The position numbers and the translations under genes were made by a program. The notes under the pieces are model-generated. The model saw only the letters and a program-made list of their open reading frames with translations. It searched no databases and was not told the DNA's origin. Positions 32,646 to 44,448 of a stretch of DNA of 64,000 nucleotides are shown piece by piece. How positions within the stretch are numbered: position 1 is the stretch's first letter; each line of letters starts with the position of its first letter. This DNA comes from Tricholoma matsutake. Lineage: Eukaryota; Basidiomycota; Agaricomycetes; Agaricales; Tricholomataceae. The stretch lies in assembly GCA_026075535.2 (NCBI GenBank), contig AP026539.1:3038001-3102000 (forward strand), written 5' to 3'.

Positions 32646-32866
32646 AGAAGAAACATACCTTAAAGGGGCAGCCAAAGCTGCACCCTGTCCTTTCAAGCCT
32701 CTTTTTGAGGTCCTGTAAAAGGAATAGCATGTTAGTATACCATAATGATGATAAAAAAGAAACATACCTTAAAGGGGTGGCCAAAGCCACACCCTGTCCT
32801 TTTGAGCCTTTTTTCGAGGTCCTGTAAAAAGGAACAGAATGTTAGTACCACAATGGCTGGATAGAA
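32646..32866 (-). repeat. Tandem duplication of a 54-nt exon with its intron (109-bp unit)
   Basis: The two copies have the same acceptor (TTTTACAG or TTTTTACAG), 54 nt of exon and the same donor (GTATGTTTC). Their products are TSKKGSKGQGVALATPLR (32821-32768) and TSKRGLKGQGAALAAPLR (32712-32659), reading in the frame set by exon 1. Since 54 is a multiple of three, both copies can be spliced in without changing frame. Confidence 0.8.
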
Positions 32867-33260
32867 GAGCTGGGTTACTTACCTTTTGCTACCTTTCCCC
32901 TTCCCAGACCATTCCTCTTCTTCCTTCTCCTCATCTCGCTTCACTTTCTTTGAGCCATCCTTTTCAAGTGCTGATATGGCATGTTTGCGGGTTTGCAATC
33001 CCAATTTGGGTGGGGATTTCAAAGGCAATGGGCTGGATCCCTTGTTGCATTTGTTGGCACAGGTGGTTGGCATGGTTTTTCATGGGGGTGGTTGGTGGAT
33101 GGGGTCACAATGTGTCGGTGGTTGGGTTACTGTGGTGTGGTTGTGTGTGAGAGTGCTTGTGACAACACATCACACAGCTGTGATGCGCTATTACTGATGA
33201 TGATTTGTTACCATGCACCTTAATTGGGTAATAAAAGTGTCAAATGTTGGGTAAAGAGAA

Positions 33261-33340
33261 TGACTTGGTAGCTAAGTGGTTAAGTGTGCTGTTCTATTTA
33301 TGGTTCAACCCATGGTCGAGTGTTTGATTCTTGTTGGATG
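33261..33340 (+). other. tRNA-like or SINE-head-like sequence
   Basis: TAGCTAAGTGG (33269-33279) fits a Pol III A box, and TGTTTGATTC (33321-33330) is a weak B box about 45 bp downstream. I cannot fold a convincing cloverleaf: the T arm and acceptor pair poorly. It may be a tRNA-derived SINE head or chance. Confidence 0.2.
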
Positions 33341-33614
33341 TGAAACTTTTATTTGGTAAAGCATGTGCTGTCCAGTTTGTCCAGTTGTGCGGTTGGTCAT
33401 GCATCCGGGTGACTCCGGTGAATCCAGTTGTAATGAGTCCGGTCAGATTCCGGGGATTCTGGGTGTAAATTGGATCCTTATTCCAACCGGAATTATGCTG
33501 CATAGGGAAAAATACATACAAAAAAAATTCCACTGGATTCCAGAAATTCCAGAAATTCCAGCCAGACAAACTGGAATCCAACCAGAATAGGTGGGGGAGT
33601 GTAAAGTACTCGAT

Positions 33615-33735
33615 CCTAGTGGTGCCGTTGCCGATATTGGTGTTGCCATTCCCGATATTGATGTTGCTGCTGCCAATATTGGTGTTGCCATTGCCCATGC
33701 CACTGTTGCCATTCCAGATCCCACTAACACTGCTA
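33615..33735. repeat. GTTGCCATTCCCGATATT minisatellite
   Basis: Short array of the same word family as 27340-27655, next to ATTCCAG-rich sequence (33480-33600) that also has a counterpart at 27656-27830. Confidence 0.65.
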
Positions 33736-33787
33736 AAGCCCTTGCCCTTGCAATAGGATGCTCCATCCAATTTCCCCCTGAAAGTGG

Positions 33788-35548
33788 TCAAGGCTTAGGG
33801 CATTGTGAGCTGTCTTGAGGTATATCCAACAGAAATGGATCAATTGGGCATGGGGGATCATTTACGATGGCATTTCCAGCTGATCCAGGCATGATGTATC
33901 TCATGTAAATGTGTCGAGGAACGAGATATTCTGGTTCACTGTCACTAGGACCATTAATTGGCTGTGGTTGAGTGACACCAACCATGCAGAGGCTGTCCAT
34001 TGTCATTTGATCCACTTGGACATATTGTGATTCAGTTGTATCAGAATTTTGGGTCTGTCCTGCTGTTGATATTCGGCGAGCTTCCTTGCACTTGGGTTTG
34101 CCTTTGACAACTTTTCTGCCTCTTGATGCAGCAGGCAGTTCGGCAGTGGCAATGGCCTCCAGTTCAGTGCTGGGTTGATCAGCATCAGCATCATCATTTC
34201 TTTGGCCCCTGCAGTTTGCAGACAGCAGTTCGGCATTGGCATTGGCAATGGCCCCGAGCTCAGTACCACTCTGAGGATCGGAATCATCATTTCTTCAGCC
34301 CCTGCATTTGGAAATGTGTCGGGAGGGTGAAGGGTTATTCAAATCATTTGGATAGTGTGCAGGAGCCACACTCCCATCCATGGCTTTGATCGCTTTGAAC
34401 TGGAATGCTCTTTCAGGGCCCTGCACTATTTGTCGCTGCAGAACATGGTCAAAGAAGTCTTCTATGATACTCTTGTGCATGTTCCATGGGTCTCTGATTT
34501 TGAACCTAGCTGGGAGATATTCCAGACTGACAAATGATGATGTCCAATCTGCAATCGCTTTGAATGGGATATGGCAACTATGACCATTGTTTGCTAGTTC
34601 TGCAGGAGATGAGTAATGGTTTGTGGAATAGAAAGTCAACATACTGTAATGCTGGCCAACATACAACATAAACCATTCTTCCAGCTCTTTTTTCTTGAAT
34701 TGTGATCCTTTCCATGATGTGGGAAGGATTGGGAAGCCATCATTAGTCATTGTTAATCAGGTTAGTGTTGTGTTATGTTGCATTGCTGACCTTGAAGCAA
34801 GGTGTGATGGGTGTAAAAACTTGATATAACTCATAAAGTTTCACTTCAGTTCAGTTACTTGATCATGATACATGTCCAGAAATGATCGTGCAGGGGTGGC
34901 TATCGACTGTGAAATGTTCATTATGTCCAGCAACGGCAACGGCAACAGCATCAGCTTCAACTTACACTCGCTCCATCTGCTTGGGATATCCTTCCCACAT
35001 CATTTTCTCCTGTTCAACTTCAAGGATGGCTTTCTCCTCTGCATTCATGGTGTCAAAAACATGCTTGATAGCTGGCAGTCATGCTTGGAACCATCCTGGT
35101 GTACTTGTGGTGGCGTCCTCAACACCTAACAGGTTTGCAATCTGTTGGAAAACTTGGTCCTGGTACAAGCTCCAAATGACTTCTGACTGCTTTACTTTGA
35201 AGTGGTTCAATTTCCGTGAGAGGCCTTTGGTCATTCGCCAGTTGTTGGAAAGCCAGGTTGTTAGTTCCTGGCAATGTGATCAATAATACAACCTTCACAT
35301 GCTTGTGAGTTTACCTTGGAATGAATGCGACTCTCCTCCTCATCCACAGGGGCCCTGTCAATTGACGCCCAGTAGTTGAATATTGCTGGGAGGATGTCAC
35401 ACTTGAGTATTTGCAATCGGCCAGCTTTTGATTCCTGCAATTGGAATGCAACTTTATAAGGCTCAATGATCTTCCACTCTTCAACCATATATCTGCTTCC
35501 CTTCTGGTACTGTCTCAACCATGGGTTCTCTGATGGCTCAGGTGGCAT
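33788..35548 (-). pseudogene. Uncharacterised Agaricomycete protein of transposon neighbourhoods
   Basis: Reads from 35548 (MPPEPSENPWLRQYQKGSRY) leftward. Exon 1 has VEEWKIIEPYKVAFQLQ and ILPAIFNYWASIDRAPVDEEE and ends at HSK, followed by an intron of about 50 bp (GTAAAC...TTGCCAG, about 35315-35268). The next exon encodes LTTWLSNNWRMTKGLS, then a TGA at 35079-35081 in place of a sense codon, then KHVFDTMNAEEKAILEVEQE. After a repeat-bearing gap, 34750-34295 encodes DGFPILPTSWKGSQFKKKEL, CHIPFKAIADW and YLPARFKIRDP; the C-terminal part ends at 33788 after a proline-rich segment. Many Agaricomycetes have proteins with this layout, but I know of no assigned function. It is divergent from the transposase gene, whose start is 149 bp away. 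Confidence 0.6.
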
Positions 35549-35696
35549 TGGGGGGGACTGATGTGAAGGAAAGAATCATTCTTGTCATTGACATAAAACA
35601 TATCATTGACACAAGGATCACACAAGGATCACACAAGGTTGATAGTACAATACTCCCATCAATAATTGGGTGTCATTGTGACTCACCCCAAATCAT

Positions 35697-38303
35697 CATG
35701 AGTCTAACAAGAGTTCCTTACAAGCAAAAGAGAAATCAAAGAAGAATGCCCCCCTGCATGAGGACAATGATGATGCAGTCGATACTGTTACACATGTAGA
35801 AGTTGAGGCCAACATGAAACATGGACCAAAAACAAAGTGCATCAAGGTCCCCCTGACTGCAGTGGAAGAACCAGGTCAATCAAATTCTGTTATACAGGAT
35901 AATCCCAATGTTGCTCCAGAATGGGACATGCAAGAACCTCAGGTGGCCGCCGAGCCGACTTGGCCACACATCGGCATGGTTAGTTTCTGACACTGATTGC
36001 TTATGGAGCGAGGCTCATATACAAATAATAGAGACAGCGAGACTATGTACTGGAGTTTGTGGGACGAGTAGATGAATTGCTGCAAGCATCCCTTGCTCGG
36101 CAGGCATGGTCGGTTGACAAACAAGTTTGCAACCACTGTCCATTCAATAAATGGGCAATTTGGTGATGTGTTGATTGTTCACTGGGAAGCACGCTTTGCT
36201 GCACATGCATGTGTGTAACCCACAGGCAAAATCCCTTCCATCGCATTGAATGCTGGACCGGCATGCACTTCCACTGGGCTGAGCTATGGGAGGTCAGCAC
36301 ATACATTTTAGTCCAGCACCAGATGGATCAGCCAATTTGCAACACTCTGAACTTCCAATTGAAATATCTGGAGACATTTGAAGATGTGAAGGATAAAGCA
36401 GAGCAAGAGTTGGCCAATTGGCAGGCAAATGATCAACAATGGCACTGGCACCAGCAGCGGCACTGGCCCTCTGCACCTGACTCAACCTCAAACACCTATA
36501 ATGAGTCTCAGGCCAATGACTGGGCCAAAGATGAAACTGGGGCCAACTCAGCATTTTTTAATCACCTTGATGCCCTTTGGCATCAAGGGAAGGGGAATAT
36601 TGATGTTGAGAACGGTTTCCAAGACTTCTTTGATGGCAATGATGAATCTGAAGTTGAGCATGCCAATGACGACCTCCATGGGTTTCAACCATATTTGCCT
36701 AATCCTAATCAAACTGCTGATGCCATCCCAGTTGCCGATGCTGTACCTCCTGCCAATGCCGTCCCAACTGCTGATGCCATACCTCCTGCCGATGCTGTCC
36801 CAACTGCCAATGCCATCCCAACTGCTGATGCCCTGAACAACAGTTATATTTGTGTGGTCCATACAAATGGAATACATCACTTAGTGATGGTTACCTGCCA
36901 GTGTCAGGGGGAACACTGAGTTCCCTTGGACCTGGTAACCAGTAACTTACTACCCACAAGCTTCACCAACATATGGACTCTGTTCACCGTGCAGGTCCTA
37001 GACCATTTTTGGCTCTGTAATCTGGAATTAAAGGCATCGGCCTATCAGTTTTACCAGCTGATTTGGCATGTAACATTGCTGATGAGGCCTGTGGAAGTGG
37101 TCAATCTCTACCATGAGCTTCAGCGCATGTCCTGCTTATGGTGTTGGATGAAAAGATTGAAGTGGGCAGGGTATGGACACAATCAAAGAGATCCTTTGAA
37201 TCCTGAACTAGGATCACTTGCCAATTTCTGTCCAGCCTGTCCTCAAGTAGGCATTAATTTACCGGAAAATTGGAAGGACGATGCAAACCAGTGGGTGTCA
37301 AAATACCTTGGTGCAGTGGCATCTAAAATGATACTATGGATTTCAGATTTGTTTTTAAATGCATATTCATGGCCGATGGGAATTTCAAAGCTGATCATGT
37401 TCGGCAGAAAAACTCCGATACTGATATATGGCTATGGGATGGAGGTGGGATGGCCCCAAATCAGGCTGAATATGAGCTGTTTCTCCAAGCCACCATAGAA
37501 CGATTAATGGTAGGTACCTTTGGCCAATGCCATTCCCGATGCCACCCCCAAAGCTGGTCTGATTTGTATTTGGGTTTCCAGAAGGCTCCTTGCAAAAATA
37601 AATTCCTAGCTGTTGTGAATGCTTTTCTGGTGTCAAAGGCATGTGACAGGACTGGAGTAGCAGCCATTGCATGTGCATGGCATGGATGTTGTGTGCCCAA
37701 TGCATTGGTAGACCTGTTTCATGGAGAACATCAAAAGAAAGTCAACTTTGCTTTCCTTCAAGTGCTGAAGACCACCAGAGTTGACCCTCAACAGGGAGTC
37801 ATGCTCATTTACGACATTGTCTGCCAGTACATTATCCACCTTTGGGAACATATTGGTGCCCATCTTCCAGCTCGCTTGACCATTGACCAGGCCATTGGAC
37901 TTTTGCATGTTCATGGCCACAAGGATGAATGCTTTTTTTGCTATGCTCCATCTTTCATTCCAGGGTCTGGCATTGTAGCAGGAGAAATACTTGAGTCTCT
38001 GTGGGCATCACTGAATTCCATTTCTCCAATGGTCAGAACAGTGACCTTGCCACATCAGGCAGAAATGCTTGATGATCATGCTACAGATTCAAATCACAAG
38101 AAGATGCTTGGCATGACAGTCACACTCTGCTCAAAATCTCGGGAAGCCCTTGAGAACTCTACACAACTTGGCCAATACCATGGTGAACTAACAGCAGCAT
38201 TTGGCCAACTGGCAATCGAACAATAGGAGGATGAAGTGAGGGCAGCAGAATCCCAGAGGCTCACAGATATCAGGGTAATGGATATGTATGCCACTCACAT
38301 ATC
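35697..38303 (+). pseudogene. CxC2-KDZ transposase, 5' part up to the element C insertion
   Basis: Starts MSLTRVPYKQKRNQRR at 35697; a run of six C near 35750 marks a one-base frameshift. An intron at 35979-36031 (GTTAGT...AATAATAG) joins to RQRDYVLEFVGRVDELLQ. The CxC2 cysteine cluster follows (CNHC ... CVDC, CCTCMCVTH, NPFHRIECWTG), with a TGA at 36164-36166 inside it. A Pro/Ala/Asp repeat (36700-36835) precedes VHTNGIHHLVMVTCQC, a TGA at 36917, and LANFCPACPQVGINLPENWK. The KDZ nuclease core has the first acidic residue in FMADGNFKADH (about 37365-37400), the second in LIYDIVCQY (about 37806) and the glutamate in GEILESLWASLN (about 37983). The intron 37510-37581 is clear; another near 37290-37346 is likely. 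A TAG at 38224 and the insertion at 38304 end this part. The reaction inferred for the family is DNA cleavage and transfer by an RNase H-fold nuclease. Confidence 0.9.
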
Positions 38304-38705
38304 TGTTAGGAAACCACCCCATTACCTAATAAAATTTCATTTTTATTTTATTATGTCAAATTATGCTACATGACGCCAGATGATGCTACACTTTGATAGT
38401 GTGAGAATTTTATTTCACACGCATCAATATGTATGTGCATGTACAAATGCATCGGTAACAACAATGTACAATGTATGTAACATAGTATATAAACCTTAAA
38501 TATATGCCTAGGAGACCCTAGTTGTGTTCTCTTAGGTATTCCACCTACACTTTTGGTGTGAAAAGCCTTTGTCAACAAACTCACCTATTAATAATCCCTC
38601 ACATCAAAACCATCAATTCCCCCATCATGAGCGTGGATCCTGCCCCCTTCTTGTAGAGAGAACCCGCATGGTCTTAGCTAGCAGATAGTGGGTGTTGCCC
38701 TAACA
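38304..38705 (+). repeat. Element C LTR1 (402 bp)
   Basis: TGTTAGGAAACC...CCTAACA. It shares with LTR3 the forms GACCCTAGTTGTG and ACACTTTTGGTGTGAAAAGC, which are different in LTR2. A TATA-like TATATAAACC lies near 38488. Confidence 0.93.
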
Positions 38706-39199
38706 GAAGAACACAACTTCCCATATCAGTGTGCCTTCTCTTACTTGCACATACATCATTGTTTCACTATGCCACATCCGATTACTCATCCTTTCGGCAC
38801 GAGCCAGAAGTACTTGTATATACGTAATCTACCTTTTCTTTCATAAGCCAATGCCAGGCCTTGCCTTACATTCCAACCGCCAGTGATCAAGAAGCAGTAC
38901 TCATCATTAGGACAGCTGCAACCAGACAACCAATTGGATCTGGTTTAGTTACGATTTACATCACTCTATTCAGACAACTATTCAGACAACTATTTTAGTT
39001 ACAAGCCGAATTCAGTGATATCTCCGAGATCAGGCACTGTTGGAAGGGTTGTTGATCCAAAGTGTCAAATGAGGCGCCCAACAAACAACAAATGACAAAC
39101 GATTGACGAACGATCAAGTAACCCATAAACATTTGGAGGGGTCTCGAAGAAAAAATTTTGAATTTGTCGAAGAAGTGATTCATCACAGATTCTACAATT

Positions 39200-41073
39200 A
39201 TGTCCGAACCTTCAACTTCTAATCCCGGCCCTAATCCTGTTCCCACACCAGCACTGGAGGCGAAAATTGATGCGCTTACAGTGCAAATGTTGCAGTTAGT
39301 GTCAGTGTTGGCAGTATCACTGCCCAGACAAGCAGAAGTACAGCCAGAGATGATAGGAGAAAGAGATGATGAGATGGAGGAGATGGTGGAGTGGATGTCA
39401 CAGGAGGATGAGATGGCAGAGAGGTCCGGAAATGGAAAAGCAGGCTTAACTAAGTATGCGCCCCCACAAATCTTTGACAGTACCATGCAGAATACAAAAT
39501 CCTTCATCAGCTCTATAGTATTGTACATCCAGGGGAGGAAGCCAGAGTTTTGTATGGCCAAGTCTAGGATTATGTTTGCTCTCTCATACATTCAGGGGGG
39601 GAAAGCACAGTTCTGGAGAAACAAGGCTATTAATCAAATTGCTGCAGGAAATAAACCATTTGCAACCTTTAAGGAATTTTTGGAGAGATTGGAGGCACAG
39701 TTTGGAGACCCTAATCCAAAGGCGACAGCCAATGCTAAATTAAAGACCATGCGCCAAGGTTCCTTAATGGCAGATGAATTTATTTTGCAGTTCAAAGCAG
39801 AAGCTTTGCAAACGGACATGTAGTGTTTAAGGGTCCAGTCCAGTTCGGTTTTTTGACCCAAAAACGTAAAGACCGCAACCTAAACCAGTCCAGGACTGAC
39901 CCAGATACTGCTAGAACCGAACTGGACCACCGAGGACTGGTCCTTTCCGGTTTAAAGACCGAAAAAGACCGGTTAAGACCGATGTTTTGTCGTGAAATTT
40001 GTCGTATTAATATAACCCATATGTATCTTAGCAAATATTACCCGGACCTTATATCCACTGTACAAATGGATAGACATTGTAATTACCCATCATTCGGTCT
40101 AACTTTTAAGACATTTCATCAACATTTGACTTGGCTATGATCAATATAAAAATACATCTACTGAATGACTCGTGCTGAACACCAAGAAATGTAATGTGAC
40201 AACCATAAATTATGTGATGCATAGCATGCATTGACAAATGGTGGGAGTATTATTATACATGTTAGTCCTATGATCATTAATAGAATCAAGCAAATGATCA
40301 ACATATGAGTAAGATGAAATGAAAATCAATTTGATACAACATAATACTCATACAAAAATAGATTTGGTTATATCTTGCTCAATTCTTAACCATTTTTTAT
40401 GAACCAGAGGTCGAATTCTCCGGATTTCATGTGGGAACATGGTCCAATATATGTTCCCACGATAAAACCAGTCCTAATTAGACCGGTTTTCTTCAGTTTT
40501 ACAACATTTTTCAAAATGGAAAGACTGCTAACTGAACTGCAAAAGACTGGTCCATAAATAGACCACTGGTCCGGTCTTTTCCAGTCCAATTCAGTCCAGT
40601 TTCGGTCTTTTTTTCGGTCCTATGGACTGGACCCTTCAACACTACGGACATGGGAGAAACCGTGTTGGTAGAAAGCAGGATTAAATCCCTCATTATTCAA
40701 GTCTATCTACCGACTACCTTCTATGCCAGAGAAATTGGACGAGTGGTATAATTGGGCAATGCGCCTTGACCAGCAATATTGGCAGGAACAGGCAGAGTCA
40801 AAGTTGATGTATGGAAGTAGTAAATTTGGAAAGTCATCAGGAGGAAAGTCCAAGAAAGGAAAGGCGCCTCAGGCACAAGCTCCGAGGGCACAGCCACCAG
40901 CCATGGCAGTGACACCTATAGTTACAGAGTCAGCAGCACCAGCAGAGGCAATGGAGGTTGATCAAGCAGGGAGACGAGCCCCACTTAAATGTTTTAACTG
41001 TGGGCAGTTAGGACACATTTCCAGGAATTTAGGCAGAAAAGAAAGATTAGGGAAGCTACAATCGAGGAAGTGA
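39200..41073 (+). pseudogene. Element C gag, split by a MITE
   Basis: Starts at ATG 39200 (MSEPSTSNPGPNPVP). It has the retrotransposon gag core (KSFISSIVLYIQGRKPEF, FATFKEFLERLEAQFGDP) and continues past the MITE (39821-40644) with GETVLVESRIKSLIIQVY and LDEWYNWAMRLDQQYW; a one-base shift near 40720 separates these. The zinc knuckle reads CFNCGQLGHISRNL: the fourth metal ligand, normally Cys, is Leu. The frame then shifts again near 41040. The protein is non-functional as it stands. Confidence 0.82.
39821..40644 (+). mobile_element. hAT-like MITE (824 bp) in element C gag
   Basis: Terminal inverted repeats TAGTGTTTAAGGGTCCAGTC (39821) and its complement ending at 40644 (GACTGGACCCTTCAACACTA), with TCCAGT/CGGTCTTTT-type subterminal inverted motifs. 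The 8-bp target duplication CGGACATG lies at 39813-39820 and 40645-40652. An 8-bp duplication with a TAGTG-type end fits the hAT superfamily. There is no coding capacity, so it depends on a transposase elsewhere. Confidence 0.92.
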
Positions 41074-41311
41074 AGCCAGAGGAAGGCAAGCAGAAGAATT
41101 TTGTGGAAGGTTCCCAGTGAAGGTTTCCCCATTGGTGACCCAGAATCGTTACAATGTATTAGTATCCGAGGAAACCCAGAGTAAATCAGAAAAGGAAATT
41201 GAGGAGGAGTACAACTGTTGCAAATCACATGACAAAGAAAATTGTCATGCGTCATTTCTGAAAACCCCTAAATTCTTTATTCGCTCTGCATGAATAGAAC
41301 CAGAAATTACC

Positions 41312-41818
41312 TTGACTATGGGACTGAAGACAGTGGACACACATGCAGCCATTGATGTGGAAGTGTTGCTTGATAGTGGTGCTACAGGACTATTTATTAA
41401 TTGGTCCTTAATTACTGGAAACAGTATTAACACATGCAAGCTGGCGCAACCTATAATGGTGTACAATATTGATGGAACAGTCAATCGTGGAGGAACTATT
41501 AAGGAGGAGGTGACTATGGTCCTAAAATATCAGGAGCATCAGGAGCAAGCAGTATTCAAAGTGTGCAATCTTGGGAAAACCAATCTAATAATAGGGTGTC
41601 TGTGGTTACGGAAGCATAATCCCAAAATTGATTGGAAAACTGGGAAAGTACAAATGACTCATTGTCCTAAGGAATGCAATGTGTATGGGAGGAAGATGAA
41701 GAAGGAAAAAAGGAAAAAGAAAGAGAAAGAACATCTGAGGAAGTATTCTGTTACGATGGAGGAAGTGGAGGATGAGGAAATGCCAAATGGGGAAGTTTCA
41801 ATCATGATCGAGAAATAA
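41312..41818 (+). CDS. Element C protease region
   Basis: A 168-codon frame with LLDSGATGLFINWSL (retropepsin active site) and the second block LIIGCLWLRKHNPKIDW. It is followed by a lysine-rich stretch (KKEKRKKKEKEH) and a stop at 41816, where the frame into the RT linker was probably open originally. Part of a decayed pol. Confidence 0.75.
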   Translation: MTMGLKTVDTHAAIDVEVLLDSGATGLFINWSLITGNSINTCKLAQPIMVYNIDGTVNRGGTIKEEVTMVLKYQEHQEQAVFKVCNLGKTNLIIGCLWLRKHNPKIDWKTGKVQMTHCPKECNVYGRKMKKEKRKKKEKEHLRKYSVTMEEVEDEEMPNGEVSIMIEK

Positions 41819-44374
41819 GAGCAGAAGCAAACCTTTAGAGCAATTCATGGAGGACAGTTGTGGGACAAGAATATCGTGAAGGTGGAGAAGCCAGTGGAGG
41901 AATGGGTGCCAAAAGTGTATCATGAATATCTGTCAGTGCTCCAGAAGAAGGAGTCTGAGCGAATGCCGGTGCAGAAGCCATAGGATCATGTGATCGAGAT
42001 GAAGCCAGGGTTTGTGCCAAAGAAGTCAAAGGTATATCCGTTATCTCTGATGGAACAAGAAGAAGTGGATGTGTTCCTGAAGGAGCAATTGCACAAAGGA
42101 TACATATGACCTTTGAAATCACTGCAGATGTCACCAATATTCTTCGTGCCAAAGAAAGACCAAAGAAAGAGGATGTGTACAGATTATAGGTATCTGAATG
42201 AGTGGACAGTGAAGAACGTGTACCCCCTGCTGTTGATCTCAGAAATAATTGACAAGGTGGGAAAAGCCAAGGTCTTTACAAAATTGGATTTACAATGGGG
42301 ATACAACAATGTATGAATAAAGAAAGGAGATGAGTGGAAGGCTGCATTTGCCACGCATCGAGGATCCTTCAAACCGCTTGTCATGTTTTTTGGGATGACT
42401 AATAGTCCCCCAACCTTTCAAAATATGATGAACGACATTTTCAAGGATGTCATAGACAAAGGCGTGGTAATAATATTTATTGATGACATTCTGATATTTA
42501 TGGAGGATGAAGAGAATCATGAGGCGATAGTGCAGGAGGTGTTGTGGAGGTTGGCAGAGAATGATCTATTTTTGAAACCAGAGAAGTGTGTGTTTGGGGC
42601 AAGCGAAATTGAGTTCCTAGGATTATTGATCAGCCCTGACGGGATCAAAATGGATCCGATCAAGGTACAGGCAATCACAGATTGGCTTGCGCCCACCCAT
42701 GTCAAGGAGGTTCAAGCCTTCTTGGGACTCACAAATTATTATCATCACTTTGTGCACAATTTTTCTAAAATTGCCGCACCCTTACATAACCTTATGCGAA
42801 AGGGAGTAGGGTGGATGTGGGGAGAGCAGCAGCAGACAGCATTTGAGGAGTTGAAGAGGAAGTTTGTAGAGGGACCAATATTAGCCCCAGTGGATTTCAC
42901 ACACCCTTTACAAGTGGAATCTGATGCATCCGATTTTGCTACTGGAGCAGTATTATCAATGCTGTGTGAAGATGACAAATGGCATCCTTGTGCATACTTG
43001 TCAAAAGGGTTGAATGATGTGGAGAGGAATTATGATGTGCATGACAAAGAGATGTTGGGGATAATACGAGCATTGGAGGCGTGGAGGCATTATTTGGAGG
43101 GATGTACGCATCAAATTGAGATCTGGACAGATCATCAAAATCTGCAATACTTCATGTCCGCTAAAAAGCTTAATCGCCAGCAAGCACATTGGGCACTATT
43201 CCTATCACGTTTCAACTTTCACTTGGTCCACAAAGCAGGAAGCTTAATGAGGAAAGCAGATGCCTTATCCAGATGTATTGATCATAAAAGGGGGGTGGAG
43301 GAGGACAATAAAAATGTTACCTTACTCAAACCCGAATACTTTCACATTTGCGCTATGGGTCAAGGGCATCTATTAATAGATAGCTCAGAAACAGAAATGT
43401 TGTCTAAAATTAGACAATGTTCGGAAATGGACGATGAAGTAGTGGAAGCTGTGAAAGCTCTGAAGGGAGAGAAGAAAGATAATATCAAAGGAGATGAATG
43501 GGCTGAGGAACAAGGGTTAGTGTTGTTCCGAGGAAAAGTGTATGTACCAAAGGATCAGGATTTGCGAAGGGAGATTGTCTGGTTACATCACAATACGCCG
43601 ATTGCCGGACACCCAGGAAGATGGAAGACATTGGAATTAGTAATGAGAAATTATTGGTGGCCTGGAATTTTGAAGTATGTGTTGGGGTATGTGGATGGAT
43701 GTGATACGTGCATGAGGGGGAAGAAATTTCCAGAGAAACCTGCAGGAAAATTAATGCCAAACCCTATACCTAAAGCGCCGTGGCAAGATATATCTGTGGA
43801 TTTTATTACTGGATTACCCGAGGCTCAAGGGTACAATGCAATATTCGTAGTATGCGACTGCTTTACAAAGGAGGTCCATATTATTCCTACTACTACAGAA
43901 ACCTCATCATTGGGCTTGGCGCACCTCTATCTAAATCAGGTATGGCGGTTACATGGGTTACCCAATACTGTTATCTCCAATCACAGACCACAATTTGCTT
44001 CCACATTTATGCAAGAACTGAACAACATATTGGGGATTCAAACTAAATTATCTACAGCATATCACCCGCAGACTGATGGGCAGACAGAGAGAATGAACCA
44101 GGAGTTGGAGCAGTACCTACATATGTTTGTCAACTACCGACAAACTGACTGGCCTGAATGGTTGGCAATTGCCGAATTTTCCCACAATAATAAATTCCAT
44201 TCGGCTACTCGTATGACACCCTTTTTTGCGAATTATGGATATCATCCTCACATGGGAGTAGAACCCAGAAGGGAAGTCAAAGTACAGTCGGTAGAAGATT
44301 TTGTATCTAAGATGCAAAGGGTACAAGAGGAAGCAGAGGCGGCATTGAAGAAAGCACGTGATGACATGATGTGA
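41819..44374 (+). pseudogene. Element C reverse transcriptase, RNase H and integrase
   Basis: The linker and RT fingers contain TAG at 41981, TGA at 42107 and TGA at 42314, at positions where relatives have Trp or Arg (KP-DHV, YI-PLKS, NV-IKKGDEW). From 42383 a 663-codon frame is open: RT palm with FIDDILIF (about 42476), RNase H with ESDASDFATGAV and NYDVHDKEML, then integrase. The integrase has HHNTPIAGHPGRW...CDTCMRGKK, the first aspartate in SVDFITGLPEA and the glutamate in TDGQTERMNQELEQY, but SNHRPQF where SDRGPQF is expected: the second catalytic aspartate is Asn. The frame ends in TGA at 44372, again a likely former arginine codon. Element D interrupts the C-terminal part at 44449. 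Confidence 0.87.
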
Positions 44375-44448
44375 CACGCGGATTGTACTCGAGCACGCGC
44401 TCCAGAGTACAAAGTTTGTGACTTGGTATGGCTAAGTACCAAGGACCT

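Larger units (their letters stand above)
30245..33073 (-). pseudogene. Uncharacterised KDZ-unit gene with duplicated exon, Asn/Asp-rich region and (KG)n tail
   Basis: Exon 1 (33073-32883) starts MPTTCANKCNKGSS and ends in a lysine-rich stretch. Two 54-nt exons follow (32821-32768 and 32712-32659), tandem copies of each other. The next exon from 32607 enters a low-complexity region with many N and D (32400-31870). The conserved-looking core lies at 31555-30521: VHIYNSLVDSIKVKPFQILK, AKWSPIESMEPSCIPII, HFYSLHQDYLMFI, LGYAWQKYKAWLVAV, SGYPTMVSWLEDSDD. It ends with a (KG)n tail and VTGRKKQKSKAV at 30245. Stops interrupt it: TGA at 32550 and 31166, TAG at 30788 and 30521. I do not recognise the family. 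Lysine-rich ends suggest nucleic-acid binding (inference). Confidence 0.55.

Noticed and set aside
33261..33340. Functional tRNA gene
   Set aside because: A box is good but the B box and arms do not fold; kept only as a low-confidence tRNA-like sequence.
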